A stretch of 64,000 nucleotides of DNA from Plesiomonas sp051652165 (GCF_051652165.1 NZ_JBOFTR010000009.1:18190-82189); one strand, 5' to 3'; positions 1 through 9,418 are shown, counted from the stretch's first letter. The notes: generated by a model not told the origin, from the letters alone. Made by a program: numbers and translations.

Positions 1-1
1 A

Positions 2-265
2 GGAGATTTGCCCGATACAATTGCCCCGTTATACCTCGCGATGCAAGATACCGGATTGTGGCAACCTAAATTGCGGTATGGCGTGATAGCTCTTGGTGAT
101 AGCAGCTATGAGACCTTCTGCGGTGCAGGTAAGCAATTTGATACACTGCTGCATGAGCAGGGTGCACAGCGTGTACAGGCGCGTTTAGAGCTAGATGCTA
201 CCTCGCACCCAGAACCAGAGCTCACAGCCCGTGAATGGATTGAAGCATTTTCACGCGCAATCTAA
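2..265 (+). CDS. yqcA: Flavodoxin YqcA, 3' part only (cut by window edge)
   Basis: C-terminal about 87 residues of a short-chain flavodoxin of the MioC/YqcA type; the frame is open to the first bases, so the start lies outside the window. YqcA proteins bind FMN and are thought to act as small electron carriers in the cytoplasm. The segment LRYGVIALGDSSYETFC is the FMN-binding loop region and is closer to E. coli YqcA (LRYGVIALGDSSY) than to MioC as I remember them. The N-terminal phosphate-binding loop is not visible. A rho-independent terminator follows directly, so the gene ends its own transcript ahead of tktA. Confidence 0.85.
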   Translation, partial: GDLPDTIAPLYLAMQDTGLWQPKLRYGVIALGDSSYETFCGAGKQFDTLLHEQGAQRVQARLELDATSHPEPELTAREWIEAFSRAI

Positions 266-272
266 ACATCAT

Positions 273-303
273 AAAAAAAACCGCATGGCGGGTTTTTTTA
301 TTT
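273..303 (+). terminator. Terminator after yqcA
   Basis: An A-rich arm, CCGC-ATG-GCGG stem and a run of seven T, eight bases after the yqcA stop. It separates yqcA from tktA. Confidence 0.7.
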
Positions 304-497
304 TCTGCGGCAGTGATGTGATTTGCTGAATCGATCTGACGCTTGTTTTTATGTCGGTAACGGTGCATTTATAATATAAAAACGTGATCACTGGCACGTT
401 ATTGGGTCTGCACTTGCCGTTTTAATGGCGACTCTGAGAAAATGATTCCCTATTTCGTGTTTTGTCCTTCCGCCCTGCTAATTTTCAGGAGTAGAAA

Positions 498-2495
498 ATG
501 CCTTCTCGCAAAGAACTTGCTAATGCCATCCGTGTACTGAGTATGGATGCCGTACAAAAAGCCAACTCAGGTCACCCCGGCGCTCCGATGGGAATGGCCG
601 ATATTGCCGAAGTTCTGTGGCGTGATTTTTTAAAGCACAACCCGACCAACCCTGCATGGGCTGATCGAGACCGTTTTATCCTCTCTAACGGTCATGGTTC
701 AATGCTGATTTATAGCCTGCTGCACCTAAGCGGTTACGATCTCTCTATTGATGATTTGAAGCAGTTCCGTCAGTTGCACTCACGTACACCAGGCCACCCA
801 GAGTATGGTTATGCACCGGGTATTGAGACCACCACTGGCCCGTTAGGTCAGGGTATTACCAATGCGGTGGGTATGGCCATGGCAGAAAAAGCATTGGCTG
901 CACAATTTAACCGCCCAGGCCACGACATTGTTGACCACTTCACTTACTGCTTCTTGGGTGATGGCTGCATGATGGAAGGCATTTCACACGAAGCCTGTTC
1001 ACTGGCCGGTACACTGGGTCTGGGTAAACTGGTTGCGTTCTATGATGACAACGGTATCTCTATCGATGGTCATGTAGAAGGTTGGTTCACTGATGATACC
1101 GGTATGCGTTTTGAAGCGTATGGCTGGCATGTTATTCGTGGTGTTGATGGCCACAATGCAACGGCCATTAAAGCGGCAGTTGAAGAAGCGCGTGCGGTGA
1201 CGGATAAGCCATCACTGATCATCTGCAAAACTATCATTGGTTTTGGCTCACCAAACAAATCCGGTTCGCACGATTGCCACGGTTCACCATTGGGTGACAA
1301 AGAAATTGCCGCAGCACGTGAGTTCTTGGGCTGGAAAGAAGAGCCGTTTGTTATCCCAACGGATATTTATGCGCAGTGGGATGCCAAAGAGCAAGGCACA
1401 GCCAAAGAGCAGCAGTGGGATGCGCAATTTGCCGCGTACCGCGCCGCATTCCCTGAACTGGCCGCTGAGTTTGATCGTCGCGTAATCAAAGGCGAACTGC
1501 CAGCTAACTGGGCTGAAGCATCTACACAGTTCATTGAGCACCTGCAAGCGAATCCGGCGAAAATTGCCAGCCGTAAAGCATCACAAAATACACTCGAAGC
1601 ATTCGGTAAATTGCTACCAGAGTTCATGGGGGGGTCTGCTGACTTAGCGCCGTCTAACCTGACTATGTGGTCTGGTTCTAAATCGCTTAGCGGTAACGAT
1701 ATGGCCGGTAACTACATTCACTATGGTGTGCGTGAGTTTGGTATGTCAGCCATTATGAACGGTATTGCGCTACACGGTGGTTTCATTCCTTACGGCGCAA
1801 CTTTCCTGATGTTTATGGAATATGCCCGTAATGCCCTGCGTATGGCAGCGTTGATGAAGCAACGTGCTATTTTTGTCTATACCCATGACTCTATTGGTCT
1901 GGGTGAAGATGGCCCGACTCACCAACCGGTTGAGCAAATTGCCTCTTTGCGTCTGACGCCAAACATGAGCACATGGCGTCCATGTGATCAGGTTGAATCT
2001 GCAGTCGCGTGGAAATATGCCATTGAGCGTCAAGATGGCCCATCAGCACTGATCTTCTCTCGTCAAAATCTGGCGCAGATGGATCGTAACGCAACGCAAC
2101 TGGCTGATGTTGCTCGCGGTGGTTATGTACTTAAAGATTGTACCGGCACGCCTGAGCTTATCTTCATTGCAACCGGTTCAGAAGTTGAGCTGGCCATGCA
2201 AGCGGCTGAACAACTGACTGCCGAAGGCCGTCAGGTACGCGTAGTGTCTATGCCGGCTACTGACGTATTCGACAAGCAAGACGCCGCTTACCGTGAGTCT
2301 GTACTGCCTGCGGCAGTAACTGCGCGTGTTGCTGTTGAAGCTGGCATCGCCGATTTCTGGTACAAGTATGTGGGCTTCGGTGGTCGTATCATGGGTATGA
2401 CTACCTTCGGTGAGTCAGCGCCGGCTGAACTGCTGTTTAAAGAGTTTGGTTTCACTGTAGAAAATGTGGTCGCAAAAGCGAAAGAGATCCTGTAA
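498..2495 (+). CDS. tktA: Transketolase
   Basis: 665 residues, the normal length for bacterial transketolase (E. coli TktA 663). It moves a two-carbon ketol unit from xylulose-5-P to ribose-5-P or erythrose-4-P using thiamine diphosphate and a divalent metal, linking the pentose phosphate pathway to glycolysis. The thiamine motif runs from GDGCMMEG to the DDNGISIDG region at about residues 155-190. The conserved HDSIGLGEDGPTHQPVEQ segment lies near residue 465 and the C-terminal transketolase domain follows. The ATG is preceded by a fair SD (AGGAG). It is followed by its own terminator and then epd, the same order as in the E. coli tktA-epd-pgk-fbaA region. Confidence 0.97.
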   Translation: MPSRKELANAIRVLSMDAVQKANSGHPGAPMGMADIAEVLWRDFLKHNPTNPAWADRDRFILSNGHGSMLIYSLLHLSGYDLSIDDLKQFRQLHSRTPGHPEYGYAPGIETTTGPLGQGITNAVGMAMAEKALAAQFNRPGHDIVDHFTYCFLGDGCMMEGISHEACSLAGTLGLGKLVAFYDDNGISIDGHVEGWFTDDTGMRFEAYGWHVIRGVDGHNATAIKAAVEEARAVTDKPSLIICKTIIGFGSPNKSGSHDCHGSPLGDKEIAAAREFLGWKEEPFVIPTDIYAQWDAKEQGTAKEQQWDAQFAAYRAAFPELAAEFDRRVIKGELPANWAEASTQFIEHLQANPAKIASRKASQNTLEAFGKLLPEFMGGSADLAPSNLTMWSGSKSLSGNDMAGNYIHYGVREFGMSAIMNGIALHGGFIPYGATFLMFMEYARNALRMAALMKQRAIFVYTHDSIGLGEDGPTHQPVEQIASLRLTPNMSTWRPCDQVESAVAWKYAIERQDGPSALIFSRQNLAQMDRNATQLADVARGGYVLKDCTGTPELIFIATGSEVELAMQAAEQLTAEGRQVRVVSMPATDVFDKQDAAYRESVLPAAVTARVAVEAGIADFWYKYVGFGGRIMGMTTFGESAPAELLFKEFGFTVENVVAKAKEIL

Positions 2496-2586
2496 TTAAC
2501 GTGATGTTAATGACAAAAGCTTGCCGTTATCGCCTTGCATGGCGGTGAGCTTTATCCTGTATTTCTCATCCCTATTTTCAACAAAG

Positions 2587-2609
2587 AGCTGCCTTAGGCA
2601 GCTTTTTTT
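2587..2609 (+). terminator. Terminator after tktA
   Basis: Perfect stem AGCTGCC-tta-GGCAGCT followed by a run of T. It lies between tktA and epd. Confidence 0.85.
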
Positions 2610-2654
2610 GTTTAGAGAATATATTTAGGGAAAACCACCTTTAAGGAACACCGC

Positions 2655-3671
2655 ATGGCAATTCGGGTAGCAATTAATGGTTTTGGCCGTATTGGTCGCA
2701 GTATTGTTCGAGCCTTGTATGAAAGCGGTAAGCGTGAGCAGATTCACATTGTGGCAATCAATGAGTTAGCTGATCCCGTAGGGATTGCACATTTACTGCA
2801 ATATGACTCCACTCACGGGCGTTTTTCTTGCTGTGTGCACGTAGAGGAAGAGACATTATCGATAGAAGGTGATACGATTCAGCTATTACATATCCGTGAG
2901 TTAGCGCAGTTACCGTGGGCGCAATTAAACATTGATATTGTACTCGATTGTACCGGAAAGTTTGGCAGCAGGGCTGACGGTGAGCAGCATTTGCAAGCCG
3001 GGGCGAAGAAAGTGCTTTTTTCGCATCCGGCAGATAATGATATTGATGCCACCGTTATTTATGGTGTGAATCATACCCAGTTGCGGGCCAGCGATAAGAT
3101 AGTCTCGAATGGCTCTTGTACTACCAACTGCATCGTACCGATTATCAAGGTGCTAGATGATACATTTGGTATTGATTCAGGCACGATCACCACGATCCAC
3201 TCAGCCATGCATGATCAACCAGTTATCGATGCCTACCATACTGATTTACGTCGGGCACGTGCGGCAAGCCAGTCAATTATTCCGGTAGATACCAAACTGG
3301 CAAAAGGCATTGAACGGATTTTTCCGAAATTTTCTGACAGATTTGAAGCTATCGCTGTGCGAGTGCCCACAATAAATGTCACCGCGATGGATTTAAGTGT
3401 GACATTGAGCACGGATGTGAAAGTTTGCAACGTAAACCAAGCCCTGCAACGGGCGGCACGTCGCACATTACATGGTATAGTTGATTATACTGAAGCACCT
3501 TTAGTTTCGATCGATTTTAATCACGATAGCCATAGTGCGATTGTGGATGGAACACAAACCCGTGTCAGTGGGCAGCGGTTGGTAAAAACGCTGGTCTGGT
3601 GCGATAACGAGTGGGGGTTTGCCAACCGAATGTTGGATACCACATGCGTTATGGCAGAGATAGGGTTGTAA
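2655..3671 (+). CDS. epd: D-erythrose-4-phosphate dehydrogenase
   Basis: 338-residue GAPDH-family enzyme. Epd oxidises erythrose-4-P to 4-phosphoerythronate with NAD, the entry to the pyridoxal phosphate pathway in gammaproteobacteria. It starts with a typical Rossmann fold (VAINGFGRIGRS) and has the catalytic motif NGSCTTNC with the nucleophile Cys near residue 155. The length and the position directly before pgk and fbaA match E. coli epd (339 residues). The divergence from classical GapA, for example HDQPVIDAYH, favours Epd over glycolytic GAPDH. This is a family assignment and substrate preference cannot be proved from sequence. SD AAGGA lies ahead of the ATG. Confidence 0.9.
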   Translation: MAIRVAINGFGRIGRSIVRALYESGKREQIHIVAINELADPVGIAHLLQYDSTHGRFSCCVHVEEETLSIEGDTIQLLHIRELAQLPWAQLNIDIVLDCTGKFGSRADGEQHLQAGAKKVLFSHPADNDIDATVIYGVNHTQLRASDKIVSNGSCTTNCIVPIIKVLDDTFGIDSGTITTIHSAMHDQPVIDAYHTDLRRARAASQSIIPVDTKLAKGIERIFPKFSDRFEAIAVRVPTINVTAMDLSVTLSTDVKVCNVNQALQRAARRTLHGIVDYTEAPLVSIDFNHDSHSAIVDGTQTRVSGQRLVKTLVWCDNEWGFANRMLDTTCVMAEIGL

Positions 3672-3785
3672 ACGATACTGATTGTTAACGTGTAGATATC
3701 GGCAAAATAGCCACAGTGTTTGGCACTATGATGACTTTTACCGTCTGCATTTAAAATCTTCATGGAATTAAAAAGAGGACTCACC

Positions 3786-4949
3786 ATGTCTGTTATTAAC
3801 ATGACTGATCTGGAACTGGCTGGAAAACGTGTACTGATCCGTGCTGACCTGAACGTACCTGTAAAAGAGGGCAAAGTGACCTCTGATGCACGTATCCGTG
3901 CTTCTCTCCCGACCATTGAACTGGCCCTGAAACAAGGCGCATCTGTGATGGTCACGTCTCACTTAGGTCGTCCGACTGAAGGTGAGTACAACGAAGAGTT
4001 CTCTTTACTGCCTGTTGTAAACTATTTGAAAGATGTACTGGATGCACCTGTGCGTCTGGCAAAAGACTATCTTGATGGCGTTGATGTTGCTGCCGGTGAG
4101 CTGGTGGTTTTGGAAAACGTTCGCTTCAACAAAGGCGAAAAGAAAGACGACGAAACGCTGTCAAAGAAATATGCAGCACTGTGTGATGTTTTTGTGATGG
4201 ATGCTTTTGGTACTGCGCACCGCGCACAAGCGTCTACTCATGGCGTAGCAAAATTTGCCCCTATCGCTTGTTCAGGCCCGCTGCTGTCAGCAGAGCTTGA
4301 TGCTCTGGGCAAAGCCATGAAAGAGCCGGCTCGCCCGATGATCGCTATCGTGGGTGGTTCAAAAGTATCAACCAAACTGACCGTTCTTGAGTCACTGTCT
4401 AAAATTGCTGATCAGCTGGTTGTCGGTGGCGGTATCGCTAACACCTTTATTGCTGCGGCAGGCCACAACGTGGGTAAATCCCTGTGTGAAGCTGACTTGC
4501 TTGATACAGCTAAGAAGCTGGCTGCCGAGTGTGACATTCCAGTAACCACAGATGTTGTTGTGGGTAAAGAGTTCTCTGAAACGACTCCAGCCACCATCAA
4601 AGCGGTGAGCGATGTTTCTGATGATGACATGATCTTTGATATCGGCCCTGATTCTGCAGAAGTGCTGGCTGAGATCATCATGAATGCGAAAACCATTTTG
4701 TGGAACGGCCCTGTGGGTGTGTTTGAGTTTGACCAGTTTGCAAAAGGTACGGAAGTTATCGCACGCGCAATCGCTGCGTCTCCGGCATTCTCTATTGCAG
4801 GTGGTGGCGATACACTGGCAGCTATCGACAAGTTTGGTATTGCTGATCAAGTCTCTTACATCTCTACCGGTGGTGGCGCTTTCCTTGAGTTCGTTGAGGG
4901 TAAAGTACTGCCAGCAGTCGCTATGCTAGAAGCACGCGCTAAAGCGTAA
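3786..4949 (+). CDS. pgk: Phosphoglycerate kinase
   Basis: 387 residues, exactly the E. coli length. It catalyses the reversible transfer of phosphate from 1,3-bisphosphoglycerate to ADP in glycolysis. Visible family signatures are KRVLIRADLNVP near the N-terminus, the substrate-binding TSHLGRP segment, IVGGSKVSTK, and the C-terminal nucleotide-binding GGGDTLAAI region. I take the ATG at 3786 (MSVINMTDLELAGKRV) rather than an in-frame ATG eight codons earlier, because AGAGGA sits at good distance from it and the family starts there. It lies 114 bp after epd and upstream of fbaA. Confidence 0.97.
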   Translation: MSVINMTDLELAGKRVLIRADLNVPVKEGKVTSDARIRASLPTIELALKQGASVMVTSHLGRPTEGEYNEEFSLLPVVNYLKDVLDAPVRLAKDYLDGVDVAAGELVVLENVRFNKGEKKDDETLSKKYAALCDVFVMDAFGTAHRAQASTHGVAKFAPIACSGPLLSAELDALGKAMKEPARPMIAIVGGSKVSTKLTVLESLSKIADQLVVGGGIANTFIAAAGHNVGKSLCEADLLDTAKKLAAECDIPVTTDVVVGKEFSETTPATIKAVSDVSDDDMIFDIGPDSAEVLAEIIMNAKTILWNGPVGVFEFDQFAKGTEVIARAIAASPAFSIAGGGDTLAAIDKFGIADQVSYISTGGGAFLEFVEGKVLPAVAMLEARAKA

Positions 4950-4959
4950 TATTACCGAC

Positions 4960-4984
4960 GGGAGGCAAATGCCTCCCGCTCTTT
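4960..4984 (+). terminator. Hairpin between pgk and fbaA
   Basis: GGGAGGC-aaat-GCCTCCC stem with only a short T tail (GCTCTTT). It is probably a partial terminator or a 3'-end stabiliser in the pgk-fbaA transcript. Confidence 0.5.
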
Positions 4985-5059
4985 GTGGCTGACTATTATG
5001 AATAGTCAGCACAAACGTCTTATTGATTTAATCACGGCTGACGATACAGGACTAGGAAC

Positions 5060-6136
5060 ATGTCTAAAATTTTCGATTTCGTAAAACCAGGCGTTATCAC
5101 TGGCGATGACGTACAGAAAGTTTTTGCAGTTGCAAAAGCGAACCAATTTGCTCTGCCTGCGGTAAACGTAGTAGGTACTGACTCTGTTAACGCCGTACTG
5201 GAAGCTGCAGCGAAAGTTCGTGCACCAGTGATCGTTCAGTTCTCTAACGGTGGTGCTCAGTTCTTCGCGGGTAAAGGTCTGAAACTTGAAGGCCAGCAAG
5301 CCGCGATTCTGGGTGCAATCACAGGTGCGCAACACGTTCACGCTGTTGCTGAAGCCTACGGTGTGCCGGTTATTCTGCACACTGACCATGCAGCGAAAAA
5401 ACTGCTGCCATGGATCGATGGCCTGCTTGATGCGGGTGAAAAGCACTTCGCACAAACCGGTAAGCCACTGTTCTCTTCTCACATGCTGGATTTGTCAGAA
5501 GAGTCACTGGAAGAGAACATCGACATTTGCTGCGAGTATCTGACTCGTATGGCAAAAATGAACATGACTCTGGAACTGGAACTCGGTTGCACCGGTGGTG
5601 AAGAAGATGGCGTAGACAACAGCCATCTGGATCAGTCATCTCTGTACACCCAACCAGAAGATGTGGCTTACGCTTACGAGCGTCTGAGCGCAATCAGCCC
5701 ACGTTTCACTATCGCTGCCTCTTTCGGTAACGTACACGGTGTATACAAGCCGGGTAACGTGAAGCTGACTCCATCTATTCTGGATGCGTCTCAAAAGTTC
5801 GTTTCTGAGAAATTTGGTATCCCAGCGAAAAGCCTAGACTTCGTATTCCACGGTGGTTCAGGTTCTACGGCAGAAGAGATTTCTGAATCTATCAGCTACG
5901 GCGTAGTGAAAATGAACATTGATACTGATACCCAGTGGGCAACGTGGGAAGGTGTTCTGGATTACTACAAAACAAACGAAGCTTACCTGCAAGGTCAACT
6001 GGGTAACCCAGATGGCGCTGATAAGCCAAACAAAAAGTACTATGATCCACGTGCATGGCTGCGTGCTGCACAAAGCACCATGATTACACGTTTGGAAAAA
6101 GCATTTAAAGAGCTGAATGCGGTTAATGTTCTGTAA
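5060..6136 (+). CDS. fbaA: Class II fructose-bisphosphate aldolase
   Basis: 358 residues, zinc-dependent class IIA aldolase (E. coli FbaA 359). It cleaves fructose-1,6-bisphosphate to dihydroxyacetone phosphate and glyceraldehyde-3-P. Family marks include the zinc ligand region VILHTDHAAKK near residue 110, the LELELGCTGGEEDGVD loop and FVFHGGSGST with a second ligand histidine near residue 265. A strong terminator follows. The pgk-fbaA pairing is conserved across gammaproteobacteria. Confidence 0.97.
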   Translation: MSKIFDFVKPGVITGDDVQKVFAVAKANQFALPAVNVVGTDSVNAVLEAAAKVRAPVIVQFSNGGAQFFAGKGLKLEGQQAAILGAITGAQHVHAVAEAYGVPVILHTDHAAKKLLPWIDGLLDAGEKHFAQTGKPLFSSHMLDLSEESLEENIDICCEYLTRMAKMNMTLELELGCTGGEEDGVDNSHLDQSSLYTQPEDVAYAYERLSAISPRFTIAASFGNVHGVYKPGNVKLTPSILDASQKFVSEKFGIPAKSLDFVFHGGSGSTAEEISESISYGVVKMNIDTDTQWATWEGVLDYYKTNEAYLQGQLGNPDGADKPNKKYYDPRAWLRAAQSTMITRLEKAFKELNAVNVL

Positions 6137-6161
6137 TTGAGAACAGCATTTTTTTAATATT

Positions 6162-6188
6162 AAGCCACTGATATTCAGTGGCTTTTTT
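6162..6188 (+). terminator. Terminator after fbaA
   Basis: AAGCCACTGA-tat-TCAGTGGCTT stem followed by T-rich sequence; ends the epd/pgk/fbaA region. Confidence 0.9.
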
Positions 6189-6632
6189 GTTTGTTTACTC
6201 TTTATTCGTGCAGCGATTTTTGTGTGTGAGTGAGCGTTGAATAGGCTGATTGTTTGAGAACAATACAATCTACATTTTTATCAACTAAGTTATAGATAAC
6301 TTATTATAGTTAGCATTTTTGATTGCAAAGACAATATCAATATTTCTTTCTGTGCATGTATTGTTTCGATTTTTTTATTGCGTACCACACCATTTATGTT
6401 TATTTTTTGCCTCTTTAAAAGCTCAGCATCTGTAGCTGAAAAATATCTTTAGCTTATTATATAGAGCTTGTTATTTTATCAGTGATAAAGATGATATCGC
6501 TCATTGACGTGCTCTATTTCCATCCCTTGGGTTTTGGTGATAATTAATGCATTAAATAAGCATAAAATAACTATTTTGGTTTTACCGCAATACTGTTTTT
6601 ATTATAAACCATGACAGCACAGAGGACATAAA
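6189..6632. other. AT-rich intergenic region before mscS
   Basis: About 440 bp with no ORF that has a usable ribosome binding site. The sequence is clearly more AT-rich than its neighbours and should contain the mscS promoter. A weak candidate is TTGGTT near 6576 with a TATTAT-like element near 6600. No repeat or RNA fold stood out by eye. Confidence 0.4.
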
Positions 6633-7517
6633 ATGAAGCCTACTGACCCTTTAAATCCACTTGATCCACTTGATGTAGTAGACTCTATTCAACATGCAGG
6701 AAGCTGGGTTGTTGATAACCAAGGATTACTGATTCAATATGCAGTTAACTTGGTTGCCGCATTTTTAATCTTTATTTTTGGTTGGTTAGTTGCACGCATT
6801 GTTTCTAATACCATTAGCAAATTGATGCTAAAAAAAGGAGTCGATCGTGCAGTGAGCCACTTTGTTCGCTCACTAGTGCGTTATGCGATTATCATTTTTA
6901 CTCTAATGGCTGCATTAGGCCGACTAGGGGTAGAGACATCATCTGTTATTGCCGTGATTGGTGCAGCCGGTTTAGCGGTAGGTTTAGCATTGCAAGGTTC
7001 ACTCTCTAACTTTGCTGCCGGTGTATTGATTGTCGGTTTTCGTCCGTTTCGTGCCGGTGACTTTGTAGATTTAGGTGGCGTATCTGGTACGGTTGAAAGT
7101 GTACAAATTTTCTCTACTATTCTTTGTACTGTAGATAAAAAAACAGTCATCATTCCTAATGCAACAATCATGAATGGCAAGATTATTAATTTCTCTTTGG
7201 AAGAGAATCGCCGTGTTGATTTGCTGATTAGCGTAGGTTATGAAGCCGATATTGATCAGGTAAAAGAGGTATTAGCTTCGGTCGTTAACGCTGATGACCG
7301 TATTTTAGCTGATTTAGGCTGTACAATTCGTATGATGACTATGGGGGCATCATCACTTGATTTTGTTGTTCGCCCGTGGGTTAAAAATGCAGATTATTGG
7401 AATGTCTATTTTGATCTGATGGAAAATATTAAAAAAGCACTTGATGCAAATAATATTAATATTCCGTATCCGCAAATGGATGTTCATGTTCGTCAGCAAA
7501 ATAAAATCGGTGAATAA
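6633..7517 (+). CDS. mscS: Small-conductance mechanosensitive channel MscS
   Basis: 294 residues (E. coli MscS 286). It is an inner-membrane heptameric channel that opens under membrane tension to release solutes during hypo-osmotic shock. There are three N-terminal membrane segments. The pore-lining TM3, about residues 105-135, shows the Gly/Ala pattern (GAAGLAVGLALQGSLSNFAAG) typical of MscS. The cytoplasmic beta and alpha/beta domains follow (FRPFRAGDFVDLGGVSGTVE). The N-terminus carries a short Asp-Pro-Leu repeat (DPLNPLDPLD) before TM1. AGAGGAC lies upstream of the ATG. The gene follows fbaA as in E. coli. Confidence 0.95.
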   Translation: MKPTDPLNPLDPLDVVDSIQHAGSWVVDNQGLLIQYAVNLVAAFLIFIFGWLVARIVSNTISKLMLKKGVDRAVSHFVRSLVRYAIIIFTLMAALGRLGVETSSVIAVIGAAGLAVGLALQGSLSNFAAGVLIVGFRPFRAGDFVDLGGVSGTVESVQIFSTILCTVDKKTVIIPNATIMNGKIINFSLEENRRVDLLISVGYEADIDQVKEVLASVVNADDRILADLGCTIRMMTMGASSLDFVVRPWVKNADYWNVYFDLMENIKKALDANNINIPYPQMDVHVRQQNKIGE

Positions 7518-7562
7518 TTATTTATTTGAAATCTTCATCATGTAGATAATTTACACAATGAC

Positions 7563-7590
7563 AAAAAAGCGCCAAGACGGGCGCTTTTTT
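7563..7590 (+). terminator. Terminator after mscS
   Basis: AAAAAAGCGCC-aagac-GGGCGCTTTTTT, symmetric and strong on both strands; between the convergent mscS and purN. Confidence 0.85.
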
Positions 7591-7603
7591 GTTATACGAT
7601 AAA

Positions 7604-7625
7604 AAAACCCGCTAAAGCGGGTTTT
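7604..7625 (-). terminator. Terminator after purMN
   Basis: On the minus strand the stem AAAACCCGC/GCGGGTTTT is followed by a run of T, directly after purN. Confidence 0.85.
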
Positions 7626-7653
7626 GATAAAATAGATGATTGAGAGCCAACGG

Positions 7654-8304
7654 TTACTCTGCGGCATAACCTTGATCAGGTAGAGGCTTTCCATCCATCC
7701 ACGCTTGATTATCTTGATAGCTTAAACGGCCATCAAGATACCAATTAATGGCTAATGGATAACTACGGTGCTCTTGTTCTTGTACACGTTGAGCAACCTC
7801 AGCAGCCGTGTCATCTTCAAAAATCGGTACTTGCGCTTGTAAAATAATCGGGCCACCATCGAGTTGCTCAGTCACAAAGTGAATACTGGCTCCGTGCACG
7901 GTATCGCCAGCATCAATAGCACGTTGGTGTGTGTTTAATCCACGATATTTTGGCAACAGCGAAGGGTGAATATTCAGCAATTTACCGCTGAACTGTTGTA
8001 CAAACGCACTGTTGAGTACACGCATAAATCCGGCTAAGACCACCAGATCTGGCTGATAGTGGGAAACCGCGTTAGCAAGTGCAGCATCAAAGCTATCACG
8101 ATCAGCAAAATCACGCTGGCGTAGCACTTTAGTCGGAATATTGGCAGATTGTGCGCGTTCAAGTGCGAAGGCATCAGCGCGATCGCTGATCACTGCAGTG
8201 ACTTGACCCTGAATACGGCCAGACTCACAAGCATCAAGAATAGCCTGTAAGTTAGAGCCATTGCCGGAAGCTAAAACAACGATATTTTTGGATGACGAAT
8301 GCAT
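7654..8304 (-). CDS. purN: Phosphoribosylglycinamide formyltransferase
   Basis: 216 residues (E. coli PurN 212). It transfers a formyl group from 10-formyltetrahydrofolate to GAR, step 3 of purine biosynthesis. The N-terminal IVVLASGNGSNLQAI loop binds the ribonucleotide phosphate. The catalytic Asn/His pair is in LLNIHPSLLPKYRG near residue 105-115, and the essential Asp lies in the HFVTEQLDGGP region. The start ATG overlaps the purM stop by one base (TAATG), so translation is probably coupled. The C-terminus is slightly longer than in E. coli. Confidence 0.96.
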   Translation of the reverse strand: MHSSSKNIVVLASGNGSNLQAILDACESGRIQGQVTAVISDRADAFALERAQSANIPTKVLRQRDFADRDSFDAALANAVSHYQPDLVVLAGFMRVLNSAFVQQFSGKLLNIHPSLLPKYRGLNTHQRAIDAGDTVHGASIHFVTEQLDGGPIILQAQVPIFEDDTAAEVAQRVQEQEHRSYPLAINWYLDGRLSYQDNQAWMDGKPLPDQGYAAE

Positions 8305-9344
8305 TAACGGATAACCACTTGTTGTTCATGAGAAGTTGCTGTCTCGATAATACCGATTTGCCACGCTTTTTCACCTGCTGATGTCAGAATTTTTAGCGCA
8401 TTTTCAACTTCAGCTTGCGGAAGGGCAATAATAATGCCGACACCGCAGTTAAATGTGCGGTACATTTCATGGGTAGAGACATTACCATTCTCTTGTAACC
8501 AGTGGAAAATAGTTGGCCATTGCCAGCTACTTTCGTTGATAACAGCTTTAGTATTTTCTGGCAGAACGCGCGGGATATTTTCCCAGAAACCACCACCGGT
8601 CAGGTGGGCAACGGCATGCAGATTGGCTTGTGCAATCAACTGCAATACTGAACGAACGTAAATACGGGTAGGTTCAAGCAGGTGATCGGCCAGCGGTTTG
8701 CCCTCGAGCTCAGTGGTCAGTGGGTCTTGCTCACTGAGGGTCAAAATTTTACGTATTAATGAATAACCGTTTGAGTGTGGGCCGCTTGAAGCTAATGCAA
8801 TGAGAGCATCGCCAGGTTGTACTTTACTGCCATCAAGGATCTCTGATTTCTCGACGACACCAACACAAAAACCGGCGACATCGTAATCTTCACCGTGATA
8901 CATCCCCGGCATTTCAGCGGTTTCACCTCCGACTAAGGCACAACCAGAAAGCTCACAGCCTTGTGCTATTCCCGTGATAACAGATGCTGCAGTATCAACA
9001 TCCAGTTTACCTGTTGCATAATAGTCGAGGAAAAAGAGAGGTTCAGCGCCCTGAACAATCAGATCATTAACACACATCGCCACTAAATCAATACCAATAG
9101 TATCGTGACGTTGTAGATCCATTGCCAAGCGAAGTTTTGTGCCTACGCCATCGGTACCTGAAACTAAAATGGGTTCACGGTATTTTTGGGGAATAGCACA
9201 CAGTGCCCCAAAACCACCTAATCCACCCATAACTTCAGGTCGGCGGGTTCGGCTGACAACACCTTTGATCCGATCAACTAACGCGTTACCTGCATCAATA
9301 TCTACACCAGCATCTTTGTAGCTTAGGGAGGTCTTGTTGCTCAC
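8304..9344 (-). CDS. purM: Phosphoribosylformylglycinamidine cyclo-ligase (AIR synthetase)
   Basis: 346 residues (E. coli PurM 345). It closes the imidazole ring of AIR using ATP, step 5 of purine biosynthesis. Family features are SYKDAGVDIDAGNALVDRIK at the N-terminus, the GGLGGFGALC loop, GTDGVGTKL, GGETAEMPG and the C-terminal HLTGGGFWENIPR. It is the first gene of the purM-purN operon. A PurR-like operator lies about 60 bp upstream, so purine repression is expected. Confidence 0.97.
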   Translation of the reverse strand: MSNKTSLSYKDAGVDIDAGNALVDRIKGVVSRTRRPEVMGGLGGFGALCAIPQKYREPILVSGTDGVGTKLRLAMDLQRHDTIGIDLVAMCVNDLIVQGAEPLFFLDYYATGKLDVDTAASVITGIAQGCELSGCALVGGETAEMPGMYHGEDYDVAGFCVGVVEKSEILDGSKVQPGDALIALASSGPHSNGYSLIRKILTLSEQDPLTTELEGKPLADHLLEPTRIYVRSVLQLIAQANLHAVAHLTGGGFWENIPRVLPENTKAVINESSWQWPTIFHWLQENGNVSTHEMYRTFNCGVGIIIALPQAEVENALKILTSAGEKAWQIGIIETATSHEQQVVIR

Positions 9345-9402
9345 GGGGATTCCTCGCGGTTTAGTCCAAGGTTTAAACTAGGCTTTGCTATTCTATCAGT
9401 GA

Positions 9403-9418
9403 AGGCAATCGTTTGCGA
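9403..9418. promoter_or_regulatory. Probable PurR operator for purMN
   Basis: AGGCAATCGTTTGCGA resembles the E. coli PurR consensus ACGCAAACGTTTGCGT. The core GCAATCGTTTGC differs from the perfect palindrome by one base. It lies in the purM-upp divergent region 60-75 bp before the purM start, where a repressor site is expected. Confidence 0.65.

Noticed and set aside
1237..1627. Several ORFs on both strands within tktA
   Set aside because: Out-of-frame shadows of transketolase.
3521..3955. 144-codon antisense ORF across the epd-pgk junction
   Set aside because: It overlaps two well-supported genes on the opposite strand and lacks a ribosome binding site.
4392..4850. Long antisense ORFs over pgk (152 and 139 codons)
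   Set aside because: Codon-bias shadows of a highly expressed gene; no SD and no family resemblance.
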